In this document: positions 22,201 to 31,755 of the stretch, piece after piece
Layout of the letters: each line of letters opens with the position of its first letter
Position numbering within the stretch: the first letter of the stretch is position 1
From: UBA7985 sp038141425
GTDB lineage: Bacteria > Pseudomonadota > Alphaproteobacteria > UBA7985
Length of the DNA stretch: 64,000 nucleotides
Reading direction: 5' to 3'
Assembly (NCBI GenBank): GCA_038141425.1
Contig: JAYQIC010000010.1
Span: forward strand, 1-64,000
Program-made: the position numbers and the translations under genes
The notes under the pieces: model-generated
What the model was told of the DNA's origin: nothing
Databases searched by the model: none
Seen by the model: the letters and a program-made list of their open reading frames with translations, nothing else

Positions 22201-22802
22201 TCGTGGGCGAGGAACAGTCGGGCCACATCAAGGAAGTGGGGATCGAGCTCTACCAGCAAATGCTGGAGGAAGCGGTGAGCGAGGTTCAGCTTGCCGAGGA
22301 GCTGGGCGTGGACCCGGCCACCGGTGAGCTGCGCCAGCGTCCTGACGACGACTGGGTGCCCTCGCTCAACACCGGCATCGCCGTCTTCATCCCCGAAGAC
22401 TACGTCGAGGCGCTCGACGTCCGGCTGGGGCTTTACCGCCGGGTCGGCATGCTGCGCACCAAGCCCGATATCGACGCCTTCCTCGTCGAGGTCGAAGACC
22501 GCTTCGGGCCGATCCCGGAGCCGGTGCTCAACCTGCTCAAAACGGTGGAGTTCAAGATCAAGGCCCGCGCGGCCCGGGTCGAAAAGCTGGACGTCGGCCC
22601 CAAGGGTATCGTCGTTGGTTTCCGCGAAGACCGCTTCTCCAAGCCAGACAAGCTCATCGCGTGGATCCGGGCCAACTCCCAGACCCTGTCGATCCGGCCC
22701 GATCAGCGGTTGGTGTTCAAACGGCGGATCGAGACCGACGAGGAGCGCAAGAAGGCCATTCTTTCCCTGCTGAACAACCTCGAAAAGCTGGCAGCGGCCT
22801 GA
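19276..22802 (+). CDS. mfd: Transcription-repair coupling factor Mfd (frameshifted)
   Basis: It removes RNA polymerase stalled at DNA lesions and recruits UvrA. About 1,175 residues, the normal size. The N-terminal UvrB-like part contains FPAWDCLPYDRVSP and GEFAPRGGILDFFP. The RNA-polymerase-interacting domain starts GDLVVHVEHGIGRYIGL. The translocase has GDVGFGKTEVA (motif I), IDEEQRFGVRQ (II), TATPIPRTLQLA (III) and QLRGRVGRSKLRGYGYL (VI), followed by the TRG region RGAGNLVGEEQSGH and the C-terminal UvrA-masking domain. Frame changes occur near 20690 and as a compensating pair near 21275 and 21400; the middle frame reads KQVAIVAPTTLLARQHF, exactly the expected motif Ia region. Indels are therefore most likely technical. 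Confidence 0.95.
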
Positions 22803-22885
22803 GCCACCTGCCGTTCGGTGTCGCGCATTGCTGGCGGAAAGGGCGGTTGTTCGCTATATTACGCGCCTGAACAGGGGGATTTGGC

Positions 22886-23395
22886 ATGAAACGTCTTCGT
22901 TCCTTGGTTGCGGGCGTGGCCGCATCGATGGCCATGGCGGGACTGCCTGCGCAGCACGCCGCCGCTCAGGATGTCTTTGTGACGGGTGAGGCGGGAATTG
23001 CCTGGCTCGGGTTCCCGGTGATCGGCGCAGCCTACGGCGTGCCCGCGATCACCACCCGCTTTGGCGTGGGCAGCGAATACGAGCGGTTCGAGGTCGAGTT
23101 CGACGTTGGCGCCATTACCGGGCTGGATGAGTTCTTCTCCGATGGGCTGCTGCTCGTCCCCTCGGTCGACATGCGCTACCTGTTCCGCGAGCCTGACCGC
23201 AGCGTGCGTCCCTACGTCGGGGGCGGGATCGACGTGATCATTGCAGTTACTGACGGCATGGGTTTTGGCCTGCCTTGGGCGCACCTTACCGTGGGTGTGG
23301 ATACGGATATTTCGGACGATGCGTCTATCTACGTTGAGGCGCGCAACTACGCGCTGGAGAGCCAACTGAGCCTGGGCACCAAACTGAGCTTTTAG
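22886..23395 (+). CDS. Small outer-membrane beta-barrel protein
   Basis: This is a 169-residue exported protein with a signal peptide ending QHAAAQ, alternating hydrophobic/polar strands (RFEVEFDVGAITG, VRPYVGGGIDVIIAV, ASIYVEARNYALE) and a C-terminal Phe (LGTKLSF), the signal for Bam-mediated insertion. The size suggests an 8-strand barrel of the OmpA/OmpW or OMP_b-brl class. The function is unknown. A TATATT element at about 22852 may be its -10 box, and a GGGGG ribosome site lies at 22873-22877. The frame is intact. Confidence 0.7.
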   Translation: MKRLRSLVAGVAASMAMAGLPAQHAAAQDVFVTGEAGIAWLGFPVIGAAYGVPAITTRFGVGSEYERFEVEFDVGAITGLDEFFSDGLLLVPSVDMRYLFREPDRSVRPYVGGGIDVIIAVTDGMGFGLPWAHLTVGVDTDISDDASIYVEARNYALESQLSLGTKLSF

Positions 23396-23428
23396 CCACG
23401 GCTCGCTGCAACTGACTGCGCCGGTGAT

Positions 23429-23908
23429 TTACCACTTTGCGGCCGCTCGGTCGTCGCTGTCCCGCGCCTCGACCCATTCACCTTCGCCTGATCCGTTGTC
23501 TTCAAGCTTCCAGAACGGGGCACGGGTTTTGAGGTAGTCCATGGTGAAAGCAGCGGCGTCGAAGGCAGCCTGCCGGTGCGCAGAGGCGGCAATGACGCTT
23601 ACGATGCGCTCGCCCGGGCGCATTCGCCCCACGCGGTGCAAGATGCTGAGACCAAGCAGCGGCCAGCGTTGCCCGGCTTCCTGCCGGATGTCCTCCAGTG
23701 CCCGCTCGGTCATGCCCGGATAGTGTTCGAGGCTCAGGCTGTCGTCCGGCCCGTCAGAGATGGCGCGCACGAGGCCATCAAAGCTGCAGACCGCGCCGAT
23801 GCCCGTGTTGCCAGCAATCAGGTCGTCCTGCTCCGCCACGGGGTCGAGCGGGTCAGTGGTCACCAGCACACGGCCGGGCAGGGCTGCCGGCATTGGGTCA
23901 GCTGTCAT
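23429..23908 (-). CDS. moaE: Molybdopterin synthase catalytic subunit MoaE
   Basis: This 159-residue large subunit of molybdopterin synthase inserts the dithiolene sulfurs into precursor Z using the MoaD thiocarboxylate. Signatures are VCSFDGLVRAISDG, LSLEHYPGMTERALEDI, LHRVGRMRPGERIVSVIAAS, HRQAAFDAAAFTMDYLKTRAPFWK (residues spanning the active-site Lys) and the GEWVEA end. The start at 23908 overlaps the moeA stop by 11 bases, implying translational coupling. No moaD is visible nearby. The frame is intact. Confidence 0.93.
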   Translation of the reverse strand: MTADPMPAALPGRVLVTTDPLDPVAEQDDLIAGNTGIGAVCSFDGLVRAISDGPDDSLSLEHYPGMTERALEDIRQEAGQRWPLLGLSILHRVGRMRPGERIVSVIAASAHRQAAFDAAAFTMDYLKTRAPFWKLEDNGSGEGEWVEARDSDDRAAAKW

Positions 23909-25209
23909 CCGGCACCTCGCTCTCATGGTCGGATCCCGCCGCGCTGAAAGTCCAATCAAAGGCCGTATACTGCCCGATCTCGCCCGGTTGAACCCCAAGG
24001 CGGTCCGGTTCAAGCGCCACGTACCCAGTCGCCCAAGCGATGGAAGAGAGGATGCCAGCGCCTTCACGCGGGAACTTTTCGGCCCTCAGCCGGCCCTGCG
24101 CGTCCGACGCCACCCGCACCCGCACGTATTCGATCCGCTCGGGTTTCTTGCGATGGGCAAAGTCCAGCACCACCGGCACCGCTAGCGGTCGTGGCAAGGA
24201 CCCGCCTTCCAGCACCCGGAATAACGGCAGGGCCGCGACGTGGAACATCATCACCGCTGCCGCCGGGTTCCCGGGCAGCCCGATTACCGGCGTGTCGTCG
24301 AACCAACCCAGCGCCAGCGGTCGGCCGGGTTTGACCGCAAGCCGCCAGAACAGAATTTCGCCGCGTCGTTCGAGCACCTGCCGGACAATATCGTGATCCC
24401 CGCCGAAACCCCGCCGGACGTCAGAATCAGGTCGGCACTGTCATGGGCTGCGGATAAGGCTGTCTCGAGGCGGTCAGGATCATCGGGCAGGATCCCGAGA
24501 TCGGTGACCCTTGCGCCCGCACGCTCCAACAAGCCACGCAACGTCTGCCGGTTGCTGTCGAAGACCTGCCCCGGTTCAAGGGGTTGCCCCGGATCCCGGA
24601 CTTCATTGCCGGTCGAGAACAGCGCTACCCGAAGGCGGGGCAAAACAGTGACGGATTTCAGTCCGACGCTGGCCAGTCGCCCCAGATCGGCCGGGCCAAT
24701 GCGCTGTCCCGGCTGCAGCAATGTATCGCCAACAGCAATGTCTTCACCGGCCTCCCGCGCGTTGGCGCCGATCCTGAGTCCCTGTGGCAGCTCGACCACT
24801 GCGCCACGGGGGTTGGTTTCGGTAAGCACCACGTCTTCGTCCATGAACACTGTATCTGCACCCGGCGGCAGTACTGCGCCGGTTAGGATGCGCCGGGCAT
24901 GCCCGGGGGCAGGGGTTGGGGGCTGTCGCCTGCGGCCGCGTAACCGTCGGTGGGCAAGGCGGTCACCCCGTCCGTGTTCAGGTCTGCGAAGCGCACGGCA
25001 TAGCCGTCGACGGCGGAATTGGGATGGGGCGGCACGGCTTCGGTCGATTCGACCTTATGCGCAGCAAGGCGGTCTAGGGCGTCGTATAATGCCACAGAGT
25101 CACCCGGCACGTTTTCCCGTCTAAACTGTAGAGCTGCCTGAGAAAGTGCTTCGTCGAGTGGAATTAGCCGACCCCCGAAAGCGAAGCAATCATCGCGGAG
25201 TTGCGCCAT
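23898..25209 (-). CDS. moeA: Molybdopterin molybdenumtransferase MoeA (frameshifted)
   Basis: It inserts molybdate into adenylylated molybdopterin. The start at 25209 gives a typical N-terminus (LIPLDEALSQAAL), PHPNSAVDGYAVRFAD, then in the second frame RILTGAVLPPGADTVFMDEDV and VALFSTGNEVRDPG, LILTSGGVSAG (MoCF-like domain), and in the third frame KPGRPLALGWFDDTPVIGLPGNPAAAVMMF. Frame changes near 24890 and 24395 split it; overall length of about 435 residues is normal. The stop overlaps the moaE start, and the gene starts two bases after the cysteine desulfurase stop, so the three genes form a tight operon. Confidence 0.93.
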
Positions 25210-25210
25210 C

Positions 25211-26365
25211 TCAGGCCGCCTTGGCACGCGCGGCGAGCAGCGCTTGTTCGAGGGCAAGAAGATCGTCTTCCGTGCTGTCCTGACCCAGTCCGATCCGCAA
25301 CGTCTGCTGAGCGAGGGTCGGATCAACGCCCATGGCGGTCAGAACGTGGCTGGGGGCAACATCGTGGCTGGAGCAGGCTGAACCGCTGGAAACAGCAATG
25401 CCGTGGGCTGCCATGGCCGTGAACAGTGCATCGCGCCTGATATCGGGAAAACTCAGCGACAGGTTGCCGGGCAAGCGTTGGTGTGGGTTGCCGGCACCGT
25501 TGAGAATATAACGCAGCCCACGCCGGTCGAGCCGCTGGAGCAGGCCTTCGCGCAGGCTGCGGTGTCGGGCTGTGGTCTCGGCTCGGGCGGCTTCGGCGAG
25601 GGTGACGGCATGCCCCAGACCAACAATCAGCGGCATGGGCAGGGTCCCCGCGCGCAGCCCCCGTTCCTGACCGCCACCGTGAACCAGCGGTGCCAGCCGA
25701 ACCCGTGGACGCCGACGGACAAAGAGCGCGCCGATACCCATGGGGCCGTAGAGCTTGTGCCCGGACAGCGACAGCAGGTCAACGTCCAGTGCCCGCACGT
25801 CCACGTCAATCTTGCCCACAGCCTGCGCCGCATCGCTGTGCAGCCACGCGCCTGCGGCGTGGGCGAGGGCGGCTGCTTCTGCGATCGGCTGGATGGTGCC
25901 AACTTCGTTGTTGGCGGTCATCAGACAGACCAGCGCAGTCTGAGTGTCGAGGGCTGTTTCCAAAGCGCTCAAGTCGGCGCGCCCCTGTGTATCGACCGGG
26001 AGGTGCACCACTTCGAAGCCTTCCTCGGCTAGTGCTTTAGCCGCGCCCAATACGCATGAATGCTCGGTCTCGAACACCAGTATGCGGCGGCGATCCTCGT
26101 GCGCGGCCCGAAAGCGGGCAGCACCAAGGACGGCGATGTTGTTCGCCTCGGTCGCGCCGGAGGTAAAGACGATCTCGCGCGCTTCGGCACCGATGGCCTT
26201 CGCGATCTCCTGCCGGGCTGCTTCAACCCGGTCAGCAGCCGCCAGCCCGCGCTGGTGTTCCACAGAAGCCGGGTTGCCAAAGCCTTCTGTCCACAGCGGC
26301 TGCATAATTTCTGCAACTTCCGGTAGGAGAGGCGTGGTTGCGTGATGGTCGAGATAGTGTTTCAT
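25211..26365 (-). CDS. Cysteine desulfurase, NifS/IscS family
   Basis: This 384-residue PLP enzyme takes sulfur from cysteine to form an enzyme persulfide. Seen are YLDHHATTPLLPEV at the N-terminus, FTSGATEANNIAVLG, the ETEHSC substrate region, HSDAAQAVGKIDVD, the PLP lysine in LSGHKLYGPMGIGAL and the mobile-loop cysteine in VSSGSACSS, 11 residues before SHVLTAMG. It lacks an isc or suf neighbourhood and heads a moeA-moaE operon. I infer that it supplies sulfur for molybdopterin synthesis or general use. The frame is intact. Confidence 0.92.
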   Translation of the reverse strand: MKHYLDHHATTPLLPEVAEIMQPLWTEGFGNPASVEHQRGLAAADRVEAARQEIAKAIGAEAREIVFTSGATEANNIAVLGAARFRAAHEDRRRILVFETEHSCVLGAAKALAEEGFEVVHLPVDTQGRADLSALETALDTQTALVCLMTANNEVGTIQPIAEAAALAHAAGAWLHSDAAQAVGKIDVDVRALDVDLLSLSGHKLYGPMGIGALFVRRRPRVRLAPLVHGGGQERGLRAGTLPMPLIVGLGHAVTLAEAARAETTARHRSLREGLLQRLDRRGLRYILNGAGNPHQRLPGNLSLSFPDIRRDALFTAMAAHGIAVSSGSACSSHDVAPSHVLTAMGVDPTLAQQTLRIGLGQDSTEDDLLALEQALLAARAKAA

Positions 26366-26454
26366 TAAGGCGATTTGATTTCGTGAGGCCTAACAACCGA
26401 CGTATTTTGTCGGACAAGACTAGGCCGAGTTGTGAACCAAGGCCAGTGAGCAGA

Positions 26455-27615
26455 ATGAGGCGACCAGTGATACGTCGGGCGAGTGTAGTTGGAATGGCGC
26501 TTTTTGCCACCCTGCTGGCGGGCGAGTCGATCGCGCAGTCATCGGTTGATGCCGCTATTGCCGTCTCCAACGGTCATCTGGCGGACAATGCCTACGATGA
26601 CGCACGTCGGGAAGTGTTCCAGTCCTTGCGCGCCAACCCCTCAGCCACGGACCGAGATCGACTGCTTGAGCAGCTCGATCGGATCAATGCCGCCGTGCCG
26701 TACTTCTTTTCGATCGGCTACCATCTGGAATTCACCAGCGGCACGCGCCAGGATATCTGGGACGATCGCCTCAATTGGCGCGGCGTTCCACACTATACCG
26801 ACGACACGCTTCAGGCGATGGCGGCACAACCATCGTTGCGCGGCACCGTTGACCTCGATTTCGGCTACGTATTCGAATTCACCCCTGACGTGGATCTGAC
26901 AGTCGGTGTCGATGGGTCGATCTACTACTACGAAGAAACCACCTTTATGGAAGCGTGGCTGTTCGATCCCTATGTCGAGTTGGACGTGAACCTCGGTCCG
27001 ATCCTCGCCAACACGCACCTCGGCTATGGCTTCTCGTCCAAGAGCCGGGAGAAGGTCGACTTCAACCCGAACTTCCCAAGGGTCACGGGTGCTTACCACA
27101 TGACGGCAGAGCAGGATCTGGGCTTCAAGCTGGCCCGGGATCAGGTCGTCGGCACAGAGATCACCGTGCATCTGGGCGATGAGACCGAAAATGTGCAGCA
27201 GCCCGGGACGCGTTACGAGCACCTGACGCTCGAAACCTACTACGCCGCGGGCTGGGGCGGCAGTCTCGAGAGGCGCCTGTTCGGCTATGCGCAGGTCTCT
27301 GCCACAGAGCCATCCTATCCGGGCTTCCAGGCCTTTGGCGCCGGGGTTGAAATGGATTTGGGTCTGCCGCTCGGCTTCGGTCTGGTGGGCGAGCTGCAGT
27401 ACCGGATGCAGAGCGGCTACGATCCGTTCCCGGAGCAGACTACCGATCTTGATGTTTCCAGCATTTCCGGCGCGGTAGAGCTGTCGAACAGCCACTACAG
27501 CCTGCGCGGCTTTACGCCCTACCTGAGTGCTGGGTTTGAAGACGCGAGCGCCAGCTACGACGAGTACACCGAGAGCATCATCGACATCGGCGCTGGATTG
27601 CGTTTCTCCTTCTAG
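26455..27615 (+). CDS. Outer-membrane beta-barrel protein, Slam-like (DUF560-like)
   Basis: This is a 386-residue exported protein with a signal peptide (GMALFATLLAGESIAQ), a short helical region of about 60 residues resembling a TPR unit (ADNAYDDARREVFQSLRAN), and a long barrel domain with many aromatic strands (VDLDFGYVFEFTPDVDLTVG, SIYYYEETTF). It ends GFTPYLSAGFEDASASYDEY...GAGLRFSF, a pattern much like the end of surface-lipoprotein assembly modulator barrels: 'GxTPYL', about ten residues, Ser, then a terminal Phe. I place the start at the ATG at 26455 rather than 26338, which would overlap the divergent cysteine desulfurase. Slam-type assignment is an inference from that C-terminal pattern. 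Confidence 0.6.
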   Translation: MRRPVIRRASVVGMALFATLLAGESIAQSSVDAAIAVSNGHLADNAYDDARREVFQSLRANPSATDRDRLLEQLDRINAAVPYFFSIGYHLEFTSGTRQDIWDDRLNWRGVPHYTDDTLQAMAAQPSLRGTVDLDFGYVFEFTPDVDLTVGVDGSIYYYEETTFMEAWLFDPYVELDVNLGPILANTHLGYGFSSKSREKVDFNPNFPRVTGAYHMTAEQDLGFKLARDQVVGTEITVHLGDETENVQQPGTRYEHLTLETYYAAGWGGSLERRLFGYAQVSATEPSYPGFQAFGAGVEMDLGLPLGFGLVGELQYRMQSGYDPFPEQTTDLDVSSISGAVELSNSHYSLRGFTPYLSAGFEDASASYDEYTESIIDIGAGLRFSF

Positions 27616-27653
27616 GCGCTAGAGTCCGCCGGCGACGCCTCTGGAGACCCTCT

Positions 27654-28827
27654 GTGCTCATTCATTTTTTCGAGAAAGTCCGCGCCTACGGCGTGCCTGT
27701 CACCATCCGTGAATTGCTGCATCTGATCAGTGCGCTGGAGGCGGGCGTGGTGCACGCTGATCTGGAGGACTTCTATGCGCTTTCGCGGGCAACACTGGTC
27801 AAAAATGAAGCCCACTTTGATCGCTTCGACCGGGCGTTCAAGGACTTCTGGGACGGGGTGGCAAGCCTCGATGAAATCTTCGGTGAGATCTCCCGAAGAA
27901 TGGCTGCGCAAGATTGCCGAAAAGACCCTCACCGACGAGGAAAAGGCGCAGATTGAGGCTCTGGGCGGCTTCGACAAGGTGATGGAAGCGCTGCGCGAGC
28001 GCCTCGAAAATCAAGAAAAGCGCCATCAGGGTGGCAACAAGAACATCGGGACCGCCGGGACCAGCCCCTTTGGCGCCTATGGCTATAACCCAGAAGGCGT
28101 GCGGATCGGGCAGGCGGAGAGCCGCAACAATTCTGCAATCAAGGTCTGGGACCGCCGCGAGTTCAAGGATCTGGATTCCGACCGTGAGGTTGGGACCCGC
28201 AACATCAAGGTCGCGCTCCGCCGCCTGCGCCGCTTTGCCCGCGAGGGCGCTGCCGATGAGCTCGATATCGACGACACCATCAACAGCACGGCACAGAATG
28301 CGGGCTTCCTCGATATCAAGCTGCGCCCTGAGCGCCGCAACGCGGTCAAGCTGCTGATGTTCTTCGACGTCGGCGGTTCGATGGACCCCTACATCACACG
28401 GGTCGAAGAGCTGTTCAGCGCCGCTTCGAGTGAATTCAAGAATCTGGAGTACTTCTACTTCCACAACTGCCTTTACGAGAGTGTGTGGAAGGACAACCGC
28501 CGCCGCAATCAGGAGCGGATGTCGACCTATCAGGTGCTCAACACCTATCCGGCCGACTATCGCGTGGTCTTTGTGGGGGACGCCACCATGTCGCCCTATG
28601 AGATCGCCTACGCCGGGGGCAGTGTCGAGCACTGGAACGCGGAGCCGGGCGCGCTTTGGATGCAGCGGGTGCTGCGGACCTACCAGAGCGCGGTCTGGAT
28701 CAACCCACAGGCCGAGGACACGTGGCGCTGGCACCAGTCGATCGAGATGATGCACGAGCTCATGGAAGGGCGGATGTTCCCGCTGACCCTTGGTGGGCTG
28801 ACCGACGCGATGCGCAGCCTCAGCTGA
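27654..28827 (+). CDS. VWA-domain protein, CoxE-like (frameshifted)
   Basis: This is a cytoplasmic protein of about 390 residues. The N-terminus (HFFEKVRAYGVPVTIRELL) and the following helix with FDRFDRAFKDFWDG are typical of CoxE-like proteins. The middle has KVWDRREFKDLDSDREVGTRN and a short arginine-rich helix (ALRRLRRFAREG). The von Willebrand A domain follows with a modified MIDAS, FFDVGGSMDPYI (DxGxS rather than DxSxS), and VVFVGDATMSPYEI. It starts with a GTG at 27654 after CTGGAGAC. A frame change near 27890 joins GEI to PEEWLRKIAEKTL. Relatives usually work with a MoxR-type AAA ATPase, which is not adjacent here. Confidence 0.88.
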
Positions 28828-28848
28828 GGGGCCGGTCGCAGGCTGTGA

Positions 28849-29780
28849 TCACGACGCGCGTTTGCGGGTGACCAGCGAGATACCGCTGATGATGATGATC
28901 AGGCCGACGAGGTGGTACCACGCGAAGACCTCGCCCAGAACCAGCCAGGCGATGGCGCCCGAGAAAATCGGCATAAGGTTGATGAACACGCCTGCGCGGT
29001 TCGAACCCAAAAGCTTAACCCCCGGTTCCAGAAGTAGGCCGCCGCGAGGCCCGGCCCCAACGTGATGTAGGTGACGGCGGCGATGACCCCGGGGGTCAGT
29101 TCGGTCAGGCCGTTTTTGAGCACGTTCCAGACGAAGAAGGGCGACAGGAACACGAGGCTGGCCATGACCAGCATCCAGAGAAAGCCGAGATCGGAAAGCC
29201 CCTCTGGTCGGATGCGGATCAAGACCGTGAAAATCCCGTACATGACCACGGCACCGAGCATCCACAGCACGGATTCTGTCAGGTCCAGCCCGAGCAGATT
29301 TGCCGGGCTTCCGGCCGCAACAACGAGCAGGGCGCCGACGATACAGATCCCGGTACCCAGCGCCTGGATCAGGCTGAGCCGATCGCGGAACAGGATAAAG
29401 CCAGACGTCACCACGACCGCGGGCATGGTGGTCTGCAGCACCGCAACCGTTGGCACGGGACCAGCAGCGAGTGAGAAATAGACGAAACTGACAAACAGGG
29501 CGTGGCCGAGGACGCCGATGGCCGCGAGCTTGAGCCAGTGCTTCCGCAGCAGGCTGAAGTCGGTCCGTATCGTCTCCTCCTGCCGGTGAACCACGTGACC
29601 GAGAAGAAGGCAGAGAGGATCAGCGTGGCGCTGAAGAACCGAAAAACGAAAGCTGGAAGGGGGGATAGCGAGCTCACCCCCGGCGATGCGTGCGGCCACG
29701 AAGTGCCCGGACCACAGCAGCACGGTCATGATGCACAGCAAGGCCCCGTTCGACCAAATCCATCGCCCTATCTGACCCAT
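28849..29780 (-). CDS. EamA/DMT-family transporter (frameshifted)
   Basis: This is a second ten-helix transporter of the drug/metabolite superfamily, about 300 residues. It begins MGQIGRWIWSNGALLCIMTVLLWSG. The first repeat includes FRFFSATLILSAFF (in a shifted frame) and ALFVSFVYFSLAAGPVPTVAVLQ. The second begins ESVLWMLGAVVMYGIF and ends in another frame with FSGAIAWLVLGEVFAWYHLVG and ISLVTRKRAS at 28849. Frame changes lie between about 29680 and 29565 and near 29000. The substrate is unknown. It is divergent from the DsbA-family gene. Confidence 0.85.
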
Positions 29781-29856
29781 CGATGCCCGGCCCCTTGCGT
29801 TTACAGTCGGTCAAGGCTGACATAGCTTAGCCGCGAGCGAAAGAAAGCATAGGCAC

Positions 29857-30524
29857 ATGACAGCCCCCTCCCGATCACCCTCGACCTGTTCGCCGACCCG
29901 ATCTGCCCGTGGTGCTACATTGGTAAGCGAAACCTCGAGAAGGCGCTGGAAACCTACGAGGGGCCGGCGCTGGACTGCCGGATCAGCTGGCGCACCTTCA
30001 TGCTCAATCCCGGGATGCCGCCCGAGGGCATGCACCGGGGCGCCTACCTCGAAGCCAAGTTTGGTGGGGCCGAGAACGCTGGCGCTGTCTATGGCCGCAT
30101 CCGGCAGGCGGGTTTGGCCGCCGGGATCGACTTTCACTTCGAAAAGATCCAGCGCACGCCTTCTACGCGATCGGCGCACCGGGCCGTTCGTCACGTGCAG
30201 GAGACAGGCGGACACGAACAAGCCGCCGACTTTGTCGAAGGGTTGTTCCGGGCCTATTTCCTTGACGGGCAGGATATCGGTCGCTTTGAGGCTCTCTCGG
30301 CCGTGGGTGAAGCGGCAGGCGTCAGCACTGAGAGCCTGTGGGCGATGTTCGATTCTGAAGCCTATATTGATGAGATCAACGCAGAAGATGTTCATGCGCG
30401 CGAAATGGGCATGGGCGGCGTTCCCGGCTTTATCCTCAATCGCCAGTTCTTCCTGTCCGGCGCGCAGCCTGTCGCCGCCTTCCACAAGCTGTTCGACCTC
30501 ATTCAAAACGGTGAAGCGGGTTAG
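29857..30524 (+). CDS. DsbA-family oxidoreductase, FrnE-like (frameshifted near start)
   Basis: This is a thioredoxin-fold protein with a helical insert. The catalytic CPWC is in LFADPICPWCYIGKRNLE about 12 residues from the start. SWRTFMLNPGMPPEGM and HRAVRHVQETGGHEQA follow, and the cis-Pro loop is in MGMGGVPGFILNRQFFLSGAQP near the C-terminus, typical of FrnE / polyketide-isomerase-like DsbA proteins. It has no signal peptide, so it is cytoplasmic. The ATG at 29857 is out of frame with the rest after five codons; the shift lies in the C-rich run at 29863-29871, suggesting a homopolymer indel. About 222 residues, normal for the family. Confidence 0.88.
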
Positions 30525-31088
30525 GGGGACTCGATAGGGTTTCTGGCCGGGCTTTGACGTCACTCACGCCATTCTACGCTGATTTTAGAACATTATCGGT
30601 TCTTTGGGCCTGGAGGCGCTTGCGCCAGAACTCTCGCAAAATCATGAAACAGAGCGCAAATAAAGAAGGACGTTGCGCGAATTAAGGGGCGTCTTTGCCG
30701 AGCATGGACGCGAGCCGTTCGGCGTCGATGACACGCTGTTGTTGCAGGGAAAATTGCTGCTGGCGCAAGCCATCTGTGGATATATGCGCCATGATGCCGG
30801 GGCTCTGTGCCCGGTCTGACCGACGTCGTAGGGCAGCGGCGCAGAGACAGATCCACATGCGCGGGTAGGCAAGTGACTGACAGCACGCATAATTTTGCCC
30901 TATCTTTCCCAAATTTTACGTGTCGGGTCGGGAAAGACGCAAAGTTGTGAAAAACAATTTGGTTGCGGCAATACGGACTTGCGGGCGGTTGGCTCGCTTC
31001 GTACATCAAAAGAAACAGGGCACATTGGCGATTTTGCAGGGTGCGACGACGCCATTAAGAACGGCCCGAACCGGCTTGGAGAGCAATC
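30525..31088. other. 564-base intergenic region upstream of the OmpA lipoprotein
   Basis: This is largely non-coding. The right part (30890-31080) is AT-richer and should hold the promoter of the lipoprotein gene. A reverse-strand mini-frame of 36 residues (30682-30792, ending LASMLGKDAP) is the only protein-like stretch; it is Gln-rich and I cannot support it as a gene. I see no tRNA, strong terminator or repeat. Confidence 0.5.
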
Positions 31089-31724
31089 ATGATGAGAACG
31101 GCAGGAATCGCGCTGGCTTGCGCCGTAGCGCTGAGCGGTTGCGCGGCCCTCGACACCAGCGAACTGCAGGCGGCGGGCTTTGACGTCACCGCTTCGGCAG
31201 AAACAATCGCCAAAGAAGAAAAGTGTGCCTACCTGCATGAGTCCACGCCTGTGGTCGTGCGGGACAGCTCCGGTGATCCGGTGTTCGCCGGTTCAGCAAA
31301 CTGTGAAGGTGCACTGGCTGTCGCCGAGGAGCGGTCGACGGTGACGTACACGGGTTCGTCCTACACGTCGCGCACCCCGGTTCAGGTGGCAAGCATTTCT
31401 GGTGACGTCGCCTTTGACGTGGATAGCGCGGTGATCAAGCCGTCGTTCTACGCCACGCTCGACCAGATGGCGGAACAGATCAACCAGCGTGCTTCGGACG
31501 CGCGTTATACCATCGTCGGGCACACCGATTCTGATGCGAGCAACGAGTACAACCAGGCCCTGTCCGAGCGTCGCGCGCGTGCGGTTGCCGGGTATCTGAT
31601 TTCCAAGGGCGTGAACTCGGGCCAGCTGTCGGTGCTGGGCCTGGGTGAAACCCGCCCCATCGCCTCAAACAACACTGAGGCTGGCAAGGCGCAGAACCGC
31701 CGAGTGGAAATCTACCAGTCGTAG
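31089..31724 (+). CDS. OmpA-family outer-membrane lipoprotein
   Basis: This is a 211-residue protein with a lipoprotein signal peptide (lipobox LSGC, lipidated Cys at about residue 18). After a linker of about 90 residues with two Cys, the C-terminal OmpA/Pal-like peptidoglycan-binding domain follows: FDVDSAVIKPSFYATLDQMA, the core GHTDSDASNEYNQALSERRA and the closing AGKAQNRRVEIYQS. The Asp in GHTDSD and the Arg in NRRVE are the diaminopimelate contacts in the family. It probably ties the outer membrane to peptidoglycan. The frame is intact and a terminator follows. Confidence 0.9.
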   Translation: MMRTAGIALACAVALSGCAALDTSELQAAGFDVTASAETIAKEEKCAYLHESTPVVVRDSSGDPVFAGSANCEGALAVAEERSTVTYTGSSYTSRTPVQVASISGDVAFDVDSAVIKPSFYATLDQMAEQINQRASDARYTIVGHTDSDASNEYNQALSERRARAVAGYLISKGVNSGQLSVLGLGETRPIASNNTEAGKAQNRRVEIYQS

Positions 31725-31755
31725 TGAGACGGCGCGTCGTCCTCGACTGCGCCCG

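Noticed and set aside
30682..30792. 36-codon Gln-rich reverse-strand mini-gene
   Set aside because: Too short to support without homologues and with no clear ribosome site; kept only as a note in the intergenic entry.
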